Shown here in pieces: positions 1-10,971 of a stretch of 64,000 nucleotides of DNA; the stretch's first letter is position 1; every line of letters starts with the position of its first letter. The position numbers and the translations under genes are program-made. The notes under the pieces are model-generated. The model was given only the letters and a program-made list of their open reading frames with translations. It made no database searches and was not told where the DNA came from. Source of the DNA: Hetaerina americana (lineage: Eukaryota; Arthropoda; Insecta; Odonata; Calopterygidae); the NCBI GenBank assembly GCA_022747635.1, contig JAKTNV010000004.1:87794552-87858551 (forward strand). Direction: 5' to 3'.

Positions 1-570
1 CATAGTTTTTCTAAATGAGTTTTTATATTTTCAATCTTATGTGGCCAAATGTTATTCTAACTTTCTTTTTAGGTATTTAAGGAATTAATTTTTCTGCATA
101 ATATATTCAGAAACTAGTTGGAACTAGTTATATATTAAACAGTTTTACAGATTTAGATACCGAAAAGGGTTTTTAAGCACACGATGTAATGTAAGTAAAG
201 GTTCAGAAAAAAATTAGCATTAATAAAAATAATGAATACCATAAATGTATTTAGATTGTTTTTGAGTGCGAAAAATTTATCAACACTGGAATTTTTTCTT
301 TATTTTTTCTGTTATTTCTTTTAAACTCATAGCTTTCATTAATAGATTATCAAGTTGATAGTTCATTATATTAATACTCACTTTTCCCGAGCAAAAATGC
401 GGTTCCTACGTTGTAGTAGGCATTTACGTCCTAACGCTCTGGAAAATCGATTTAACGAATTCCGATCAAGTAGCTTTTTCTAGGGGGCTGAGAAATGAGA
501 GGCGTGACTTTTATCAATTAATCCTAGGCTTTGAATATAAATGGGTGTGCTGCCAACCTTCCATTTTTTT
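1..570. other. AT-rich non-coding stretch
   Basis: No reading frame, repeat or RNA-like structure that I can support. The composition is strongly AT-rich until the first GC-rich island begins. Confidence 0.6.
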
Positions 571-574
571 TACT

Positions 575-1290
575 GGTGGTATAGACAAAAGATGTCTCCG
601 TTTAGATCCTTTAGTGGTGTCGCTTCGAGTTCCCTTCGCTACTCTTCGGGTGGGTCGACCCTTCACCCTCCTCCTACAATTCTCCACCTGTCCAAGCCAC
701 GTGAGCACCCGCCGGGTTACCCACCCTCCTTACTCGCGCATCCCCCTCCCGCACGCTGCCCTTCTCCGTCCTTCTCTCGGACGAAAAGGACCACAGATTA
801 TTCTCTGTAGAACAATATTTGCTGCGGTGCGAATGGGTCCATATCCATTGGGGTAGAATCCTGCAACCCTATCGAGAATTTTGGCGTGGGAATGGGGCAT
901 AGGGGTGGGAAGGGATGGTTGTGCGGCGGGGGTCCAAATGATGCCATTTCTTTCATGTCTGTCCTCGCACCTAACCCTCTCTATCGCCCAGAACACCGTC
1001 CTGCACCCCTACCAATTCGTCCCGCCATTTCGATGACCCCCGTTCTTCTTCATCCACCCAAAATTACGCTACCCTTTCCTCTCTAACCTCCATCTCTTTT
1101 TCCATCTTACCCCGTCCGTTCGAGCCAAGTATACCGCCATCCAAACCCCTCACCCAAAGTTTCATATCATCTTCCATTTTCGAATCACGCTATCCTCATA
1201 ATCCTTATCCCCATTCCCTTCATCCTCTTAACCTCCAGACCCCTTTAACGAGTTCATCGCGACAATCTCATTCACCTCTCTCGACAGATG
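575..1290. other. GC-rich pyrimidine-biased island 1
   Basis: The composition changes sharply from AT-rich flanks to C+T-rich sequence on the + strand with many CpGs (runs of CCCTCC and CTCC). A short G-rich interval lies around 880-935 before pyrimidines resume. Overlapping open frames occur on both strands, but all are proline/serine/arginine-rich and follow from the composition. I see no protein family in them. The role is unknown; a regulatory or promoter element is possible. Confidence 0.6.
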
Positions 1291-3921
1291 GCGCTTTATC
1301 AGTTTCACCCCACGAAATCCTTCCCTTCAATAACTGGTATACTTGTCCCAGCTTCCTCCTCATCCAGGGCTACTGCAACCCATTACTCACCACCATCTAT
1401 TCTCTCCACACTAGCTATTATATGCAGTATCTGCTCCCTTGCCGCTATCGCCCTCAACTCCCCTTCCAAGTAGAACACCCTTGTAAATTCGTTCCTTATC
1501 TTCGATTTGTCCGCTATTGGATTTTTTCTTTCAAAATTCTGGTCTGTTTCATCTAAGTCTTTCTTTAGGCGATTTTTCATGGAAATACTGAGGTTCCTTT
1601 TGGAAAATTCCTCCCATCATTGCTCTTAAAGTTTTTTATTTAATACTTGTCCATCATCTAGCCAGGAAATCCATTTTGTGATGTCTGTTCAAGTATTATC
1701 AGCAGATAAATGCATTGTAAAGACTTAAATTACCCGCAAAATAGTCTCTAGTTATAATTTCTTGATTTTTAGTCAGAAGACATTGAATACCCCTTTGATG
1801 CCTCGGGATATTAATGCGCTAATTACAATAGTCGAGTGATGCTTATTTTTCATTCAATTCGAAGAATTCATTGAGACTGATGGTAAATAAACAGTTTTTT
1901 CTAAACCCTTTATTATTCATATTTTAATTGATGGTTTTAATACATAACATTATACCAGTAAGCGTAGGGTGGTTTACCAAACCAGCATGGAGTTAGTTTG
2001 CGAGAAACGTAACAGGAGGTGAGATAACATTTTTTTTCTCTTTTAAATGTGAAGCTCAAAGGTCGTTACTTCCCTCACCCTTTATTTCCCTCTCTCAGAC
2101 TACTAATAAGTCCATTTAGCCCTAAAATAATTTAGTTCAAGTCTCTGTTTCTTAAATTCTTTAATTGTACCTTATGTATGCATATATAAATATTTTTTTA
2201 ATTTCCAAGTTTAGTAGCTTATATAATTGTTGATAAATTTCTTTATTATTATAACAATAATACAACGATATTTGAAGCACTTTGGTGGCATTATCTACAT
2301 AATATTAAGTCGCTCCTTTTGCAGCGTCTCATCTCTCCTTGAATATCTTTTTTACGGTTTTTTAGCCATTGTTCTTTACGAATTATGAGGACCAGAGAGC
2401 AACATCCTGCTAGCTTAAAGGAATTATAGGTCATAAACGCACTTTATCATGTGTTTGATGAAAAGTTAAATCAGCGCGATGAGCCACACAATAAGATTTT
2501 TTATGTTTATGTCCAAAAAGTCATTTATTCGTTACCGTAACCGTAAACCGTAACATCCAGTTATAATTAATTGTTTTATTAAAATACTTTGTAAGTCAAA
2601 ACCCGGGTCGTGTTTAATAAAAAATATATGTGGAATAACCAAGTATTTATTTTTCTGAAATGAATCGCTTCCACAAAGTGACGCCTGAAACCATTCTATT
2701 CAAAATACTTTGAATAACACTTACTACTAATCATTACTAACGCTCTACTATCACGTACTTAAGTTGCGCTAAAGCTATCCACTGAATACTATCAATTAGG
2801 TTAGAAAATTTATAAGTCATTGTTTTTCTCATATCTGAGATATTTTGTTGAATAGATAATTTTCAAAACTTTTTTGCTCGCATAAGTTGCAATTCCGTGG
2901 TCAAATTTACGGTGCTCTCAATAATTTGATATAATTTGTTGATCTATAGTAGCAGTTGGTTTTGTCTTTTATTAATTGTTTTCAAAACAAATTGGCTTCC
3001 TCATGAAGGAGAAAGCAAATCTTTTGGCTATGTCCTAATGAATTATTTTTAAAAGGAATTTACATCACTACATTCAATGAAATGGGTAATAAAATGACTT
3101 GGTGTGCAGTAATTTTTCCATTCATTCGGTCTCCAGTTAGTTCCTGCGCATTCGTAAATGTTGCATGAAATCATTTACTGGTTGTTGCAAATAGCTCTCC
3201 TTAGGCCGATATATCTTTGACTCCCTCGAGAAGCCGCTAGCGATACTCTGACCCTTGGTTGGGAATTTAATGGCTCCCTTTCAGCGGGAAATGCACTGGG
3301 TCCAATTACATTTATTTGACAACGCTACGGAATTGTTTTCCAGTGAATGTTCCTTGGACAGCAGTTCTTGCGGAAATTACGTTACAGCGTAGTATGACTC
3401 GATGTGCTGAACTTTTATTCTTTCCATTTAATGATAATTGGACTGCTGCAGGAGGACTCATCGCAAGTGCAAAGGACAGCCTCTATCTACAGATTTTATT
3501 AGAGGAATCTACTGGAACACATTACTATATGGCAGTCGCGTAAAATTTATCTCTTCTAAAATCTCTAAATTTGATTATTTATTTGCTAGCTAGCTAGTTA
3601 TTAGTTGCTAGCTTTGAGCTCTATAGTTAATTGAAGTGTCATCACGAAATCCATCTTGGATCTACAATTTGTAGAAATAATTGTTTCCCGGTGGCACACA
3701 TCTTTCTGTAAATATTTATTAATTTTATTTTTTTAAATGAAAAATGTAATGCATATGTTTAATAATCTCGGTCGCTTATGGGTTTTCATTTATACCTTTC
3801 TTTTGTAAAAATGCCACCATAAATTTTGCGTGTATCATTATGCTGTGTAATGTTATCTCTCCTCCTATGACGACTATATCACGTGAAATATTCATCTTCA
3901 AATAAAATCCCAAAGTGATTA
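1291..3921. other. AT-rich non-coding stretch
   Basis: Mostly AT-rich DNA. A 75-codon open frame at 3316-3543 (+) sits in slightly more balanced sequence but resembles no family I know and has no supporting signals. A short GCTA repeat lies at 3585-3597. Nothing else recognised. Confidence 0.5.
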
Positions 3922-3995
3922 TTTGCCTTGACCTGGATTTGAATCAGGATCCCTCGTTTCCCGGCCAAGTTTTTAAGCTAGTTAAGCTACCTCTT
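3922..3995 (-). mobile_element. tRNA-derived SINE head, family A
   Basis: On the minus strand this reads like the 5' part of a tRNA-derived SINE. An A-box-like segment (GGTAGCTTAACTAGCTTAAA) is followed by GGCCGGGAAACGAGG and a B-box-like GATTCAAATCC (complement at 3935-3945), then CAGGTCAAGGC. The cloverleaf is degenerate, so this is not a functional tRNA. A related copy lies at 5652-5735, sharing the B-box environment and the AGGTxAGGxxAAT tail. The SINE 3' end and target-site duplication were not located. Confidence 0.6.
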
Positions 3996-4619
3996 CTACT
4001 TAAAAATTTAACGGGCTTTTAAAGGAGTGAGATATTATGACGAAATACCGTACATGTAATACCACAGGCAATAGTAATGGTGAACTTTGCTCCGCAGTCC
4101 ACGAGGCAACATTTTAGACATAAAAATGGTCACCTTAGACAAATTTACACAAATTTGGGATTAAATCGCTGTCAGGGCGAATGATTTTTTTTATAATTTG
4201 AAGTTTCCGTACACTAATGTATATTAGCGGATGACTCTGATAAAAGTTACTGTCGTGGCATGTCCCGCAGTTCTTTGAATTTATCTTCCTATGATCAAGA
4301 TCGTATCCTAATTTCTAATGATCACAAACCCCTATCTCACTATAAATATGAACTGCACTATACTTATGCTCTGATTTTTATCTGCAAAAAATAATAATTT
4401 CTCGCCTGTCGATACTCGTCCCAGATAACTTCATTTTTCTATAAGATTTCAATCACCCGATAACTTAATCTGAAGAATGTCAATAAAAAAATAAACATCA
4501 TTCAAGGAAAGGGAAAGAACCCATCCGTACAACGCTAAAACATGAAACTTTCATTGACGTCCCAGTAGTTTTTTTTTTCAAGAATCAATCCCCGACCACA
4601 TAACCCCTGAAAGGTTTTA
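3996..4619. other. AT-rich non-coding stretch
   Basis: No coding or structural signal recognised. It may contain the body of the minus-strand SINE's neighbour, but I cannot show that. Confidence 0.4.
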
Positions 4620-5475
4620 TGCGGAACCCTCAACACGACCAGGTTTCCCTCTCGATATTAACCTCCCTTTCGCACACATGCATGCGCAACCTGTTCGACA
4701 CACACACACACATATTTTAAGAACCTTATCTCTTTTCCCTGCCTCCCCACAGGTACCCTCCAAAGCCTCAACCTCCAACCCCCGCCCGATACAAGACCCC
4801 TCCCCCAAAGGCGTCCCTTTCCCCCTCGCTGTCGTCTTTCCGATTCCCGAGTTCACCCTCCGCCACACCCTCGCTACCCTGGCTCTTACGCGACCTATCC
4901 TTATCAATCTATTGGCACGCCCTCTTTTCCTGCTTTTCCACCCCACACTCTACCCCGCCGCTTCCTTCGATCAACCCTCCCCTTCTCATTTAACGGGAAA
5001 GCCTTTTCCAATGGTTCTCCTTCCACTTCAGACGGCCTTTCGACCCTTTCTTCCCCCCATCCTCCGTCCATGCGCGCCTAAGCTGGGCGGAGGGGCGGGT
5101 GTGTGGGAGAGGGGAATGGCGAGACAGGCCATTGATCACCAAGGAAGCCGCCTCAATTCTTCGACACTCCACCCTCGCACCCGAGCAGTCCTCCCTCCCC
5201 CACTCCCCTACCTACAGAGTTCCCCCTCAACCTTTGCACCCCCGACGACAACTCCCTCCATCGCTCCTGAATTCTTCCCAAGCCCATTCACTTGCTCACT
5301 CCCCTCGGCCCTTTTCGTCGTCTTTTCCTTCCAACCCCCGAATCTCATCTACCTCCTTTTCTGAACCTTTCGAACTTTCCCGTCTTCCCTCTATTTCTCT
5401 TTCCTCCTCTGTTGATTTTATCCTCTGCTTTCTCTTCCTCTGTCTCCTCACGGTCCTCCTCAAACGAGTAATGAT
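4620..5475. other. GC-rich pyrimidine-biased island 2
   Basis: A long, strongly C+T-rich stretch on the + strand with CCCTCC/CTTCCC runs, a short (AC)7 array at 4698-4712 and moderate CpG content. It contains the longest open frame in the window (228 codons, 4678-5364, +), but the product would be proline/serine/leucine-rich low-complexity sequence with no domain. Open frames also occur on the opposite strand. I read the open frames as a by-product of base composition. Confidence 0.6.
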
Positions 5476-5651
5476 TGCAGGAAATCATCCTTCAAGTGAC
5501 TAGTAGCTCACTTAAAAAAATCTCACACTGTAAGCCAACTCCTTTAGATATGTAATGAATGAGTTTGGCGCTCCAAATAAAACATTCCCTGAAATATAGA
5601 CGTTGGAAAGCCAGCTGGAGAGTGGAATACCTTGAGTTTTTTTATCAGTTA

Positions 5652-5735
5652 AAAATAATTCACCTTACCTGGGATTCGAGTCCGAATCCCTTGATACCGC
5701 GTTTAATAACCAATCGTGCTCCCCATGCACTGTTA
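5652..5735 (-). mobile_element. tRNA-derived SINE head, family A (second copy)
   Basis: The minus strand carries a B-box-like GACTCGAATCCC (complement at 5671-5682) inside a potential T-arm, followed by AGGTAAGGTGAATTATTTTT. This aligns with the copy at 3922-3995 (CAGGTCAAGGCAAATAAT after its B box). The A-box half is more decayed. Two related copies within 2 kb, in the same orientation, indicate a repeat family. No functional tRNA is predicted. Confidence 0.5.
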
Positions 5736-5739
5736 AAAG

Positions 5740-7850
5740 AAAATGATTTTTACAATGTGTAATTCTCGTATTTTCATGCTCATCAGCGAACGACACCATT
5801 TAATTTACCACCGTGACAACGCCCTTAGCGCTTTGATTTCGTATTTTAGCCTTCATTTATCCTTTAATTATACAATTTGTTACTATAGTTGAAGCATTTG
5901 GTGAAATGAATTCATGTAATTTAGCTACCTAATCCATAAATCTGAGTACATGTAAAGTCGTGTCTAGAATTTTCACTTGACACTTTTTACTCTTGTTGAA
6001 AAATTGTTTTTTCAATAAATAACTTCACTTACCGGTCAAAATTTTATTCTTTATTTCTACTAATTTTGACGAAAAATATTGAAAACCACCACAGAGGGTA
6101 TTCTGGTCGAGAGGTTGTGGTTGGTCCCTGACGTGGTTCCCGTTAAACCAACACAACAATTGGTCTGACGAGAGATTTGCAACTAATTTTTACGGCCATT
6201 GGAGTTTTCTTTCCCCATTCTTATTTATTTGAAAAATATTGACTTTAAATTAAATAAACTTAGGATTCACTTCCATGATATTGGGGCTGAACAACATATT
6301 CTATTAGCATTCAATTTGCTCCGTCGCTTGATCGACAAATATTCTCTCATCTTCGTTTTTACAAATAACTTCCTCATTTCGGTAAGGTTTTCAAGAATTT
6401 ACGTTTTTAGACTATCACTTTAGAATTTTAACCTGAGGCCTCTCTTTTCTCATGAAAATGTTTTCTTTTTTTCCTTGGCAGTGCGTATTCCTTCCACATC
6501 ACAGTAAGTTTTTGTTATCCTAAAAGGTATACCTCACCTGGTACCTTACCTGTTTTGCCGTGAAGTCCACGTTTAAGTAATTAAAGGGAATACCAGAATC
6601 TGATCTCGTCAACATTTGTGCTAGGGACTCAGCCTAAATGTCTTCTAAATTAAATTTCAATGTTTGATAAAATTGAACGATTTTTAATTGTATTTCCAAG
6701 AAAAATTGTTTCCAATTCAACTATTAGAAAGCATGCTGTACAGTAACATCCCTATACTAGCATCTGGCCAATTGGCCACTGCCCATTGTGTCCTTACATT
6801 AAGACTGCTTGGGTCAGCAATTGGGAAATAAATTTTGTATTCCTCGCCTCAGAGCTATGCGATTTCGTATTAAGGCGTAAAATTTAATCTGTGTCAAACA
6901 ACCTCGGCTGTGGTTACAATGGTGAAAACAATGTGACCTAATTAGTGAGAGAGCGTTAGCTCGATGACAACGTCATATTTCCATGCAGCGGAAGTCCACA
7001 TAACTGACTTGTGATTGGATGTACCCACGTAAATGATTATGATTTTTAAAGATGTAATTTTCAGCATGATTCATAGCCTAATTACAACTAACTCCACCAT
7101 AATTATGAGACTGTGTATTATTTCCCAAAAAAATCGGATTATGACCACATCAGAAAGCAAATGAAAAACTTTTCTACGTAATAAACCTAATCAAGCAAAT
7201 CAATGGCCATTATTTTGTGCATTTTCAAAATATTTAAGATATAATAGTTTACTTAATAAATCAATCTTTAAATCATAAGTGTGGTACGTCGTCAAATATA
7301 TGTAAAACATGAAATATTAAGATATTTAAAAAATATTAAAGAAAGCATACATTGATTTGGACTTGACGATGATAATTATGTAAAAGTTCTGAAAACGGTA
7401 TTAATATATACAAGAATCGAAGGAAATGTCTTTGATGATCCCCTGTAACGTGCCACACTCGAAAATATTAGGAAGAAGTGGAGTGGTTTGAATGACGCAT
7501 CGCAATTTCAACTAATGTGCCTGAAGAGATTCCCTGGTGGAAGAATAATAAAAGATAATGCTATTAATAATAACAGTACAAATTTATTTCCAAATGTAGC
7601 TACCTTTAAAATTTTAAAACCATAATTTGGACCATGTATATGCTTTGCGGCATCTTTCGATATGAATGGATATATTTGCGCATTTGCATGTCCACTGGTT
7701 ACATACGTGGTATTCATTATTTTTATTGGAATTATATTGGCCAATGTAAGTTTCGGATGGACAGAATACAATATATAAGATCCACACAATACGTCCATTT
7801 TATACACTATGTATAATAATGGACACTATACGATTGTATAGAAATACATT
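5740..7850. other. AT-rich non-coding stretch
   Basis: AT-rich sequence without a recognised gene. Two open frames overlap on opposite strands at 7508-7816, but their products match nothing I know and the sequence is AT-biased, so I do not call them. Confidence 0.5.
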
Positions 7851-7854
7851 TACT

Positions 7855-8165
7855 GGTTTACCTTTTAGCGCACTCCACCTTTTCCATTCTTCTCCATACT
7901 AATATTTCTAACACCTTTAATATACGATGGCTATCATCCTCCTTTGAGTTACCATGCTTCCGCGTCAAAGAAAACTGCTCTCCATATCAAATTTTATCGA
8001 GCCTTTTCGTAATATCTTTACTCAATTTGTCGTCATCAAATCCCTTCACCTTGTGAAGGCTCTTTTGCCTGACGCAATTCGTCGCCCTATGTCCCTTTTT
8101 CTTTGACCACTTTGGTTCAGAACACTTCCAAGATAGTCAAAATATTCCACTTTCTTAAGTTTAGT
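7855..8165 (-). pseudogene. Non-LTR retrotransposon (LINE) relic, post-RT region
   Basis: Read on the minus strand, the sequence encodes, across frameshifts and stops, the segment that follows the reverse-transcriptase core in many arthropod LINEs. It starts with FDYLGSVLNQSGQ and RDIGRRIASGKRAFTR near 8165-8050. A degraded stretch follows, equivalent to the TLIWSxxLYGxETW region, and then ILVWRRMEKVECAK near 7895-7860. The same segment occurs in the relic at 62620-63430: both contain the nucleotide block for FDME and the 'gaccayttttggttyaraacacttcc' type block, so they are one family. No endonuclease, RT core, poly-A tail or target duplication is visible here. It is a short, dead 3'-part fragment. 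The clade is not assigned. Confidence 0.75.
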
Positions 8166-8524
8166 TTATGAACTCCAATTTGAAAATTTAATGTTCTCAT
8201 TATTTAATTTGAACTAATCAATTTAATTCCAAGCAATAATGGAAATGAAATTATTCGACTTTAAACTACGTTGTTAACACAGGGGAAAACCAGTTTGGAG
8301 GGTTTTTGATTATGACTTTCGCGATTCGTTAAGAAGTTATTTAGATGATTTACAAAAAATTAATAAATTACGTCTATTATTTTGATTTATATTTGAGGAG
8401 AAGAAAAATAAATTGCGCTCACAGGTGGCCGATTTGGGTTAATGGTAAAACGTCTGTCAGCCAAAAATATATTAGCGTACAATAACCATGTTCTAGAAGA
8501 TGGTTAACGGATCGATGGACGATT
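8166..8524. other. AT-rich non-coding stretch
   Basis: Nothing firm. The stretch GGTGGCCGATTTGGGTTAATGG near 8425 faintly resembles a tRNA-Ser-like 5' half, but no B box follows, so it is not called. Confidence 0.4.
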
Positions 8525-9200
8525 ATTCGGTTTGGCTTCCGTCCAGTTTTACTCTAATCCCAGCGTCCAATTCTTACCCCACTCAACAGGAGTCCTTTGC
8601 CTCCGGTTCTTCCTCTTGTGTCTTCAACGTCTTCTCTGCCATCCAAACACCCTCTTGACACATATCAGTCGTATCGCCCTACACCCGCTCCCTCCGTCTC
8701 CCTTTAATCTCCGTACCTCCCGATACCTCTAAATCCAGCTGCGTCCTTTAGATGGGCCGCGGCCGTGGTTGCTCCCCTACCACCCCGCCCCCATCCCGTG
8801 TCGAAAGCCTACTTGTTACACGAGGGGTGACGGCCATTGTGAGAGCTAACTCCCCCACTTACTACAGCATTACCCCCTCAGTCATACTCCCTCAGGCCTG
8901 AGAAATGGGTCGGGAGTTGGAAGGGGCCGCTTACCCTCTTCCTCTGAACACTCCCGTATCCATCGACTGCCAAAACCCTCGTGAGTGGGTGTTCGTTATA
9001 TTTTCAAGGCTCGAACGCTTCCTGTGAATGGAACGGTTTATTCGCGAAGCGTCGGGCGGAAAACTAATGCCTTTCTCCGGAGTCCGCGGGTTGAGGGTGA
9101 TCCCGGCGGGGAGAATGAACGAATGGTGACCGATCGCCACCGGTTTAATGACACCCCTTTCCGTTCAGGTACGAGTCGGATCTGAGGAAGGCATTCGAGA
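8525..9200. other. GC-rich island 3
   Basis: C+T-rich with CpGs in its left half (8530-8900) and a more balanced, CpG-bearing right half to about 9200. Open frames run on both strands (for example 8985-9185 + and 9038-9229 -) without a recognised family. Regulatory or promoter-like by composition only. Confidence 0.5.
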
Positions 9201-9687
9201 TGATATTGTTGAGGCATAATGGAGCTCAAGTAGAATTCATGCCATCGTTAGTATTTCGTTGGTTGGGTTCGTTTTGCATCGCACATATTACTCGGCGTGA
9301 ACGTGTAAATTTCACCTCGAGGGATGATAATGGCTTATACTATATCGCTTTGAGGTGCTTTCGATGCATCTTGATGGATTCCCGTGCCTCAAAGCTTGAA
9401 TTCGCTGAGCACTTCCTTTTTCCTCTTAAATATTCTCCCGGGAAACACTCGTGGGTGTGTAACTATTGGGAGAAAATGTTTCAATGATTGAAAATATAAT
9501 GCCATTACGACTGTGCACGTACCCCTTTCCACTTGATAAATGAAACTTTCCAGTTGATTTTTCATTGGTGGGTAGCACAAATCTAGAATAAAAATGCATA
9601 GGCTGTTGGTCAAATCAGATCTGTTAAAGTCAGAGCCAACTGACTCTTATTTTCCATCCCAAATGTGTGGACTTTTTAAGTTTCAAA
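9201..9687. other. Non-coding left flank of the mariner element
   Basis: Mixed-composition sequence. A 95-codon open frame at 9200-9487 (+) has no recognisable family. It ends at the TA target site of the mariner element. Confidence 0.4.
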
Positions 9688-9689
9688 TA

Positions 9690-9717
9690 CGAGGGTTGCT
9701 ATTTATATTTTGAGCCT
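9690..9717 (+). repeat. Left terminal inverted repeat of the 9.7-kb mariner
   Basis: It begins CGAGGGTTGCTATTTATATT directly after the TA at 9688-9689. It matches the inverted right end at 24 of 28 positions, with three mismatches clustered at positions 10-12. Confidence 0.93.
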
Positions 9718-9841
9718 TGATAATACTAAGAGCTTTAGGCGCCATCTGATGTGTCCATCTGAAAGTTTGACCCTTTTAACGTTAACTCTTATCAGAAAAT
9801 TTTGTCGTTTGATCATAACTTGGCGAAATCTCGATGAAGAA

Positions 9842-10943
9842 ATGGAGTTAACTCGTGAACACTTTCGTGCGGCAATTTTTTACGACTTTCGACGTGGATT
9901 ATCAAGACAGGAGAGGATCGACCACCTTACTTCCACTATTGGTAATGAAACCCCTTCTTTTGCCACTATGAAGCTCCGGCATAACGAATTCGATAATGGC
10001 CGCCATTCATTCAGCGACGAAAGTCGTGCAAAATCAGTTGTTGTGCCAGAAAACATTGATGCTGTGCAAGAACTAGGAAAGGAAGATCGTCATGTGACGT
10101 ATCGTGAGATTGAGGCATCCTTGGGTTTAAGAATGACGAGCATCAATAAGATTTTGCATGTACATTTAGATGTGAAATCAATTTGTTCGCTTCGGATCCC
10201 GCATAAATTGACAAAAGCTCAAAAAGATGCTCGTGTCAATTGGTGCAAAGAAATACAATCGCGGTGCATCAAAAGCTGTGTATACATGGTGGCGAATTGG
10301 TGGCGAATCTTAGGTCAATGCGTATGAGCCCGAAACAAAACAGCAATACACTGTGTGGGTCCGCCAAATGAGCGAAATCCGACAAAAGTGATTCATGCAC
10401 GAAGTACAGCGAAGCAAATGATCGCCTGTTTATTCTGAATAACTTGACATGTGGCCACCAGTGTGGATGGAAGTTGGATGGACGGAAGGAATGTTAGAGG
10501 AATTTAGAGCCGCACACTTTGAATGGTGCACGTGCAATTGTTTGTCTGAAATGTTTGGTGAAATATGGAAAAAGAATCTTCAACGAAGGATCATTCTTTA
10601 TCATGACAAAGCAAGCTCTCACAGATCAGCTGAAATAACAACCTATTTAACTGGCCAAAACGTCGAATTGATAGGTCATCCTCCGCACAGCCCTGATTTA
10701 GTACCAAATAACTTCTTTTTATTACCGTTTATCAAGAAAAAATGCCGTGGCCAACGTTTTTCGGCGCCTGAATAAGCCGTTGATTCATTCCAAAACCATG
10801 TTTTGGAGGTACCGTAATCGGAGTGGAAAAAGTATTAGGAGATTTGGTTCAAGCACATGCCAAAGTGTATTGATTATCATAAAGAATACTCCGAAAACAA
10901 TAAAGCCATTTTAAATAATATATTACAGTATTTTCATAACTAG
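9842..10943 (+). pseudogene. Mariner transposase, disrupted
   Basis: The coding relic starts at the ATG at 9842 (MELTREHFRA), chosen because it gives the usual mariner N-terminus; the open frame also extends upstream to 9710. An N-terminal DNA-binding region with helix-turn-helix-like sequence occupies about 9842-10230. The frame shifts near 10250. The next segment contains GGES where mariners have GDES, so the first catalytic Asp is Gly (GGC at 10302-10304), followed by a TAG at 10311 in place of the expected Trp. More frame changes occur near 10365-10450. The C-terminal frame (10449-10943) keeps the second Asp in YHDKASSH (10605-10607). The third catalytic Asp, 35 residues on, is Asn (AAC, 10710-10712). 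Stops interrupt the C-terminus at 10773, 10815 and 10836. With two of three catalytic residues lost plus several frameshifts and stops, the gene is dead. Confidence 0.93.
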
Positions 10944-10969
10944 GCTGAAAATATAAAGTTCAACCCTCG
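10942..10969 (-). repeat. Right terminal inverted repeat of the 9.7-kb mariner
   Basis: On the minus strand it begins CGAGGGTTGAACTTTATATT, directly inside the TA at 10970-10971. It is the partner of the left repeat at 9690-9717. The relic coding frame runs right up to it. Confidence 0.93.
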
Positions 10970-10971
10970 TA

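Larger units (their letters stand above)
9690..10969 (+). mobile_element. Mariner-family DNA transposon, structurally complete copy
   Basis: A 1280-bp element bounded by inverted repeats and flanked by TA on both sides (9688-9689 and 10970-10971), the target-site duplication of Tc1/mariner elements. Both ends start CGAGGGTTG; the first 28 bp of each end match at 24 positions. A single transposase coding region fills the interior in the + direction. Length, TA duplication and the HDxASSH / SPDLxPN motifs place it in the mariner branch with a D,D34D-type catalytic core. The transposase is disrupted (separate entry), so the copy is non-autonomous, although its termini look fairly well preserved. 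Confidence 0.95.

Noticed and set aside
4678..5364. 228-codon open frame, the longest in the window
   Set aside because: Pro/Ser/Leu-rich low-complexity product in a C+T-rich island, with open frames in other phases and on the other strand. The openness follows from few A/T-rich stop codons.
7508..7816. Overlapping open frames on both strands
   Set aside because: Neither product resembles a family, and opposed overlapping frames in AT-rich DNA are not convincing.
8420..8470. tRNA-Ser-like 5' half (GGTGGCCGATTTGGGTTAATGG)
   Set aside because: No B box or T arm follows at the right distance.
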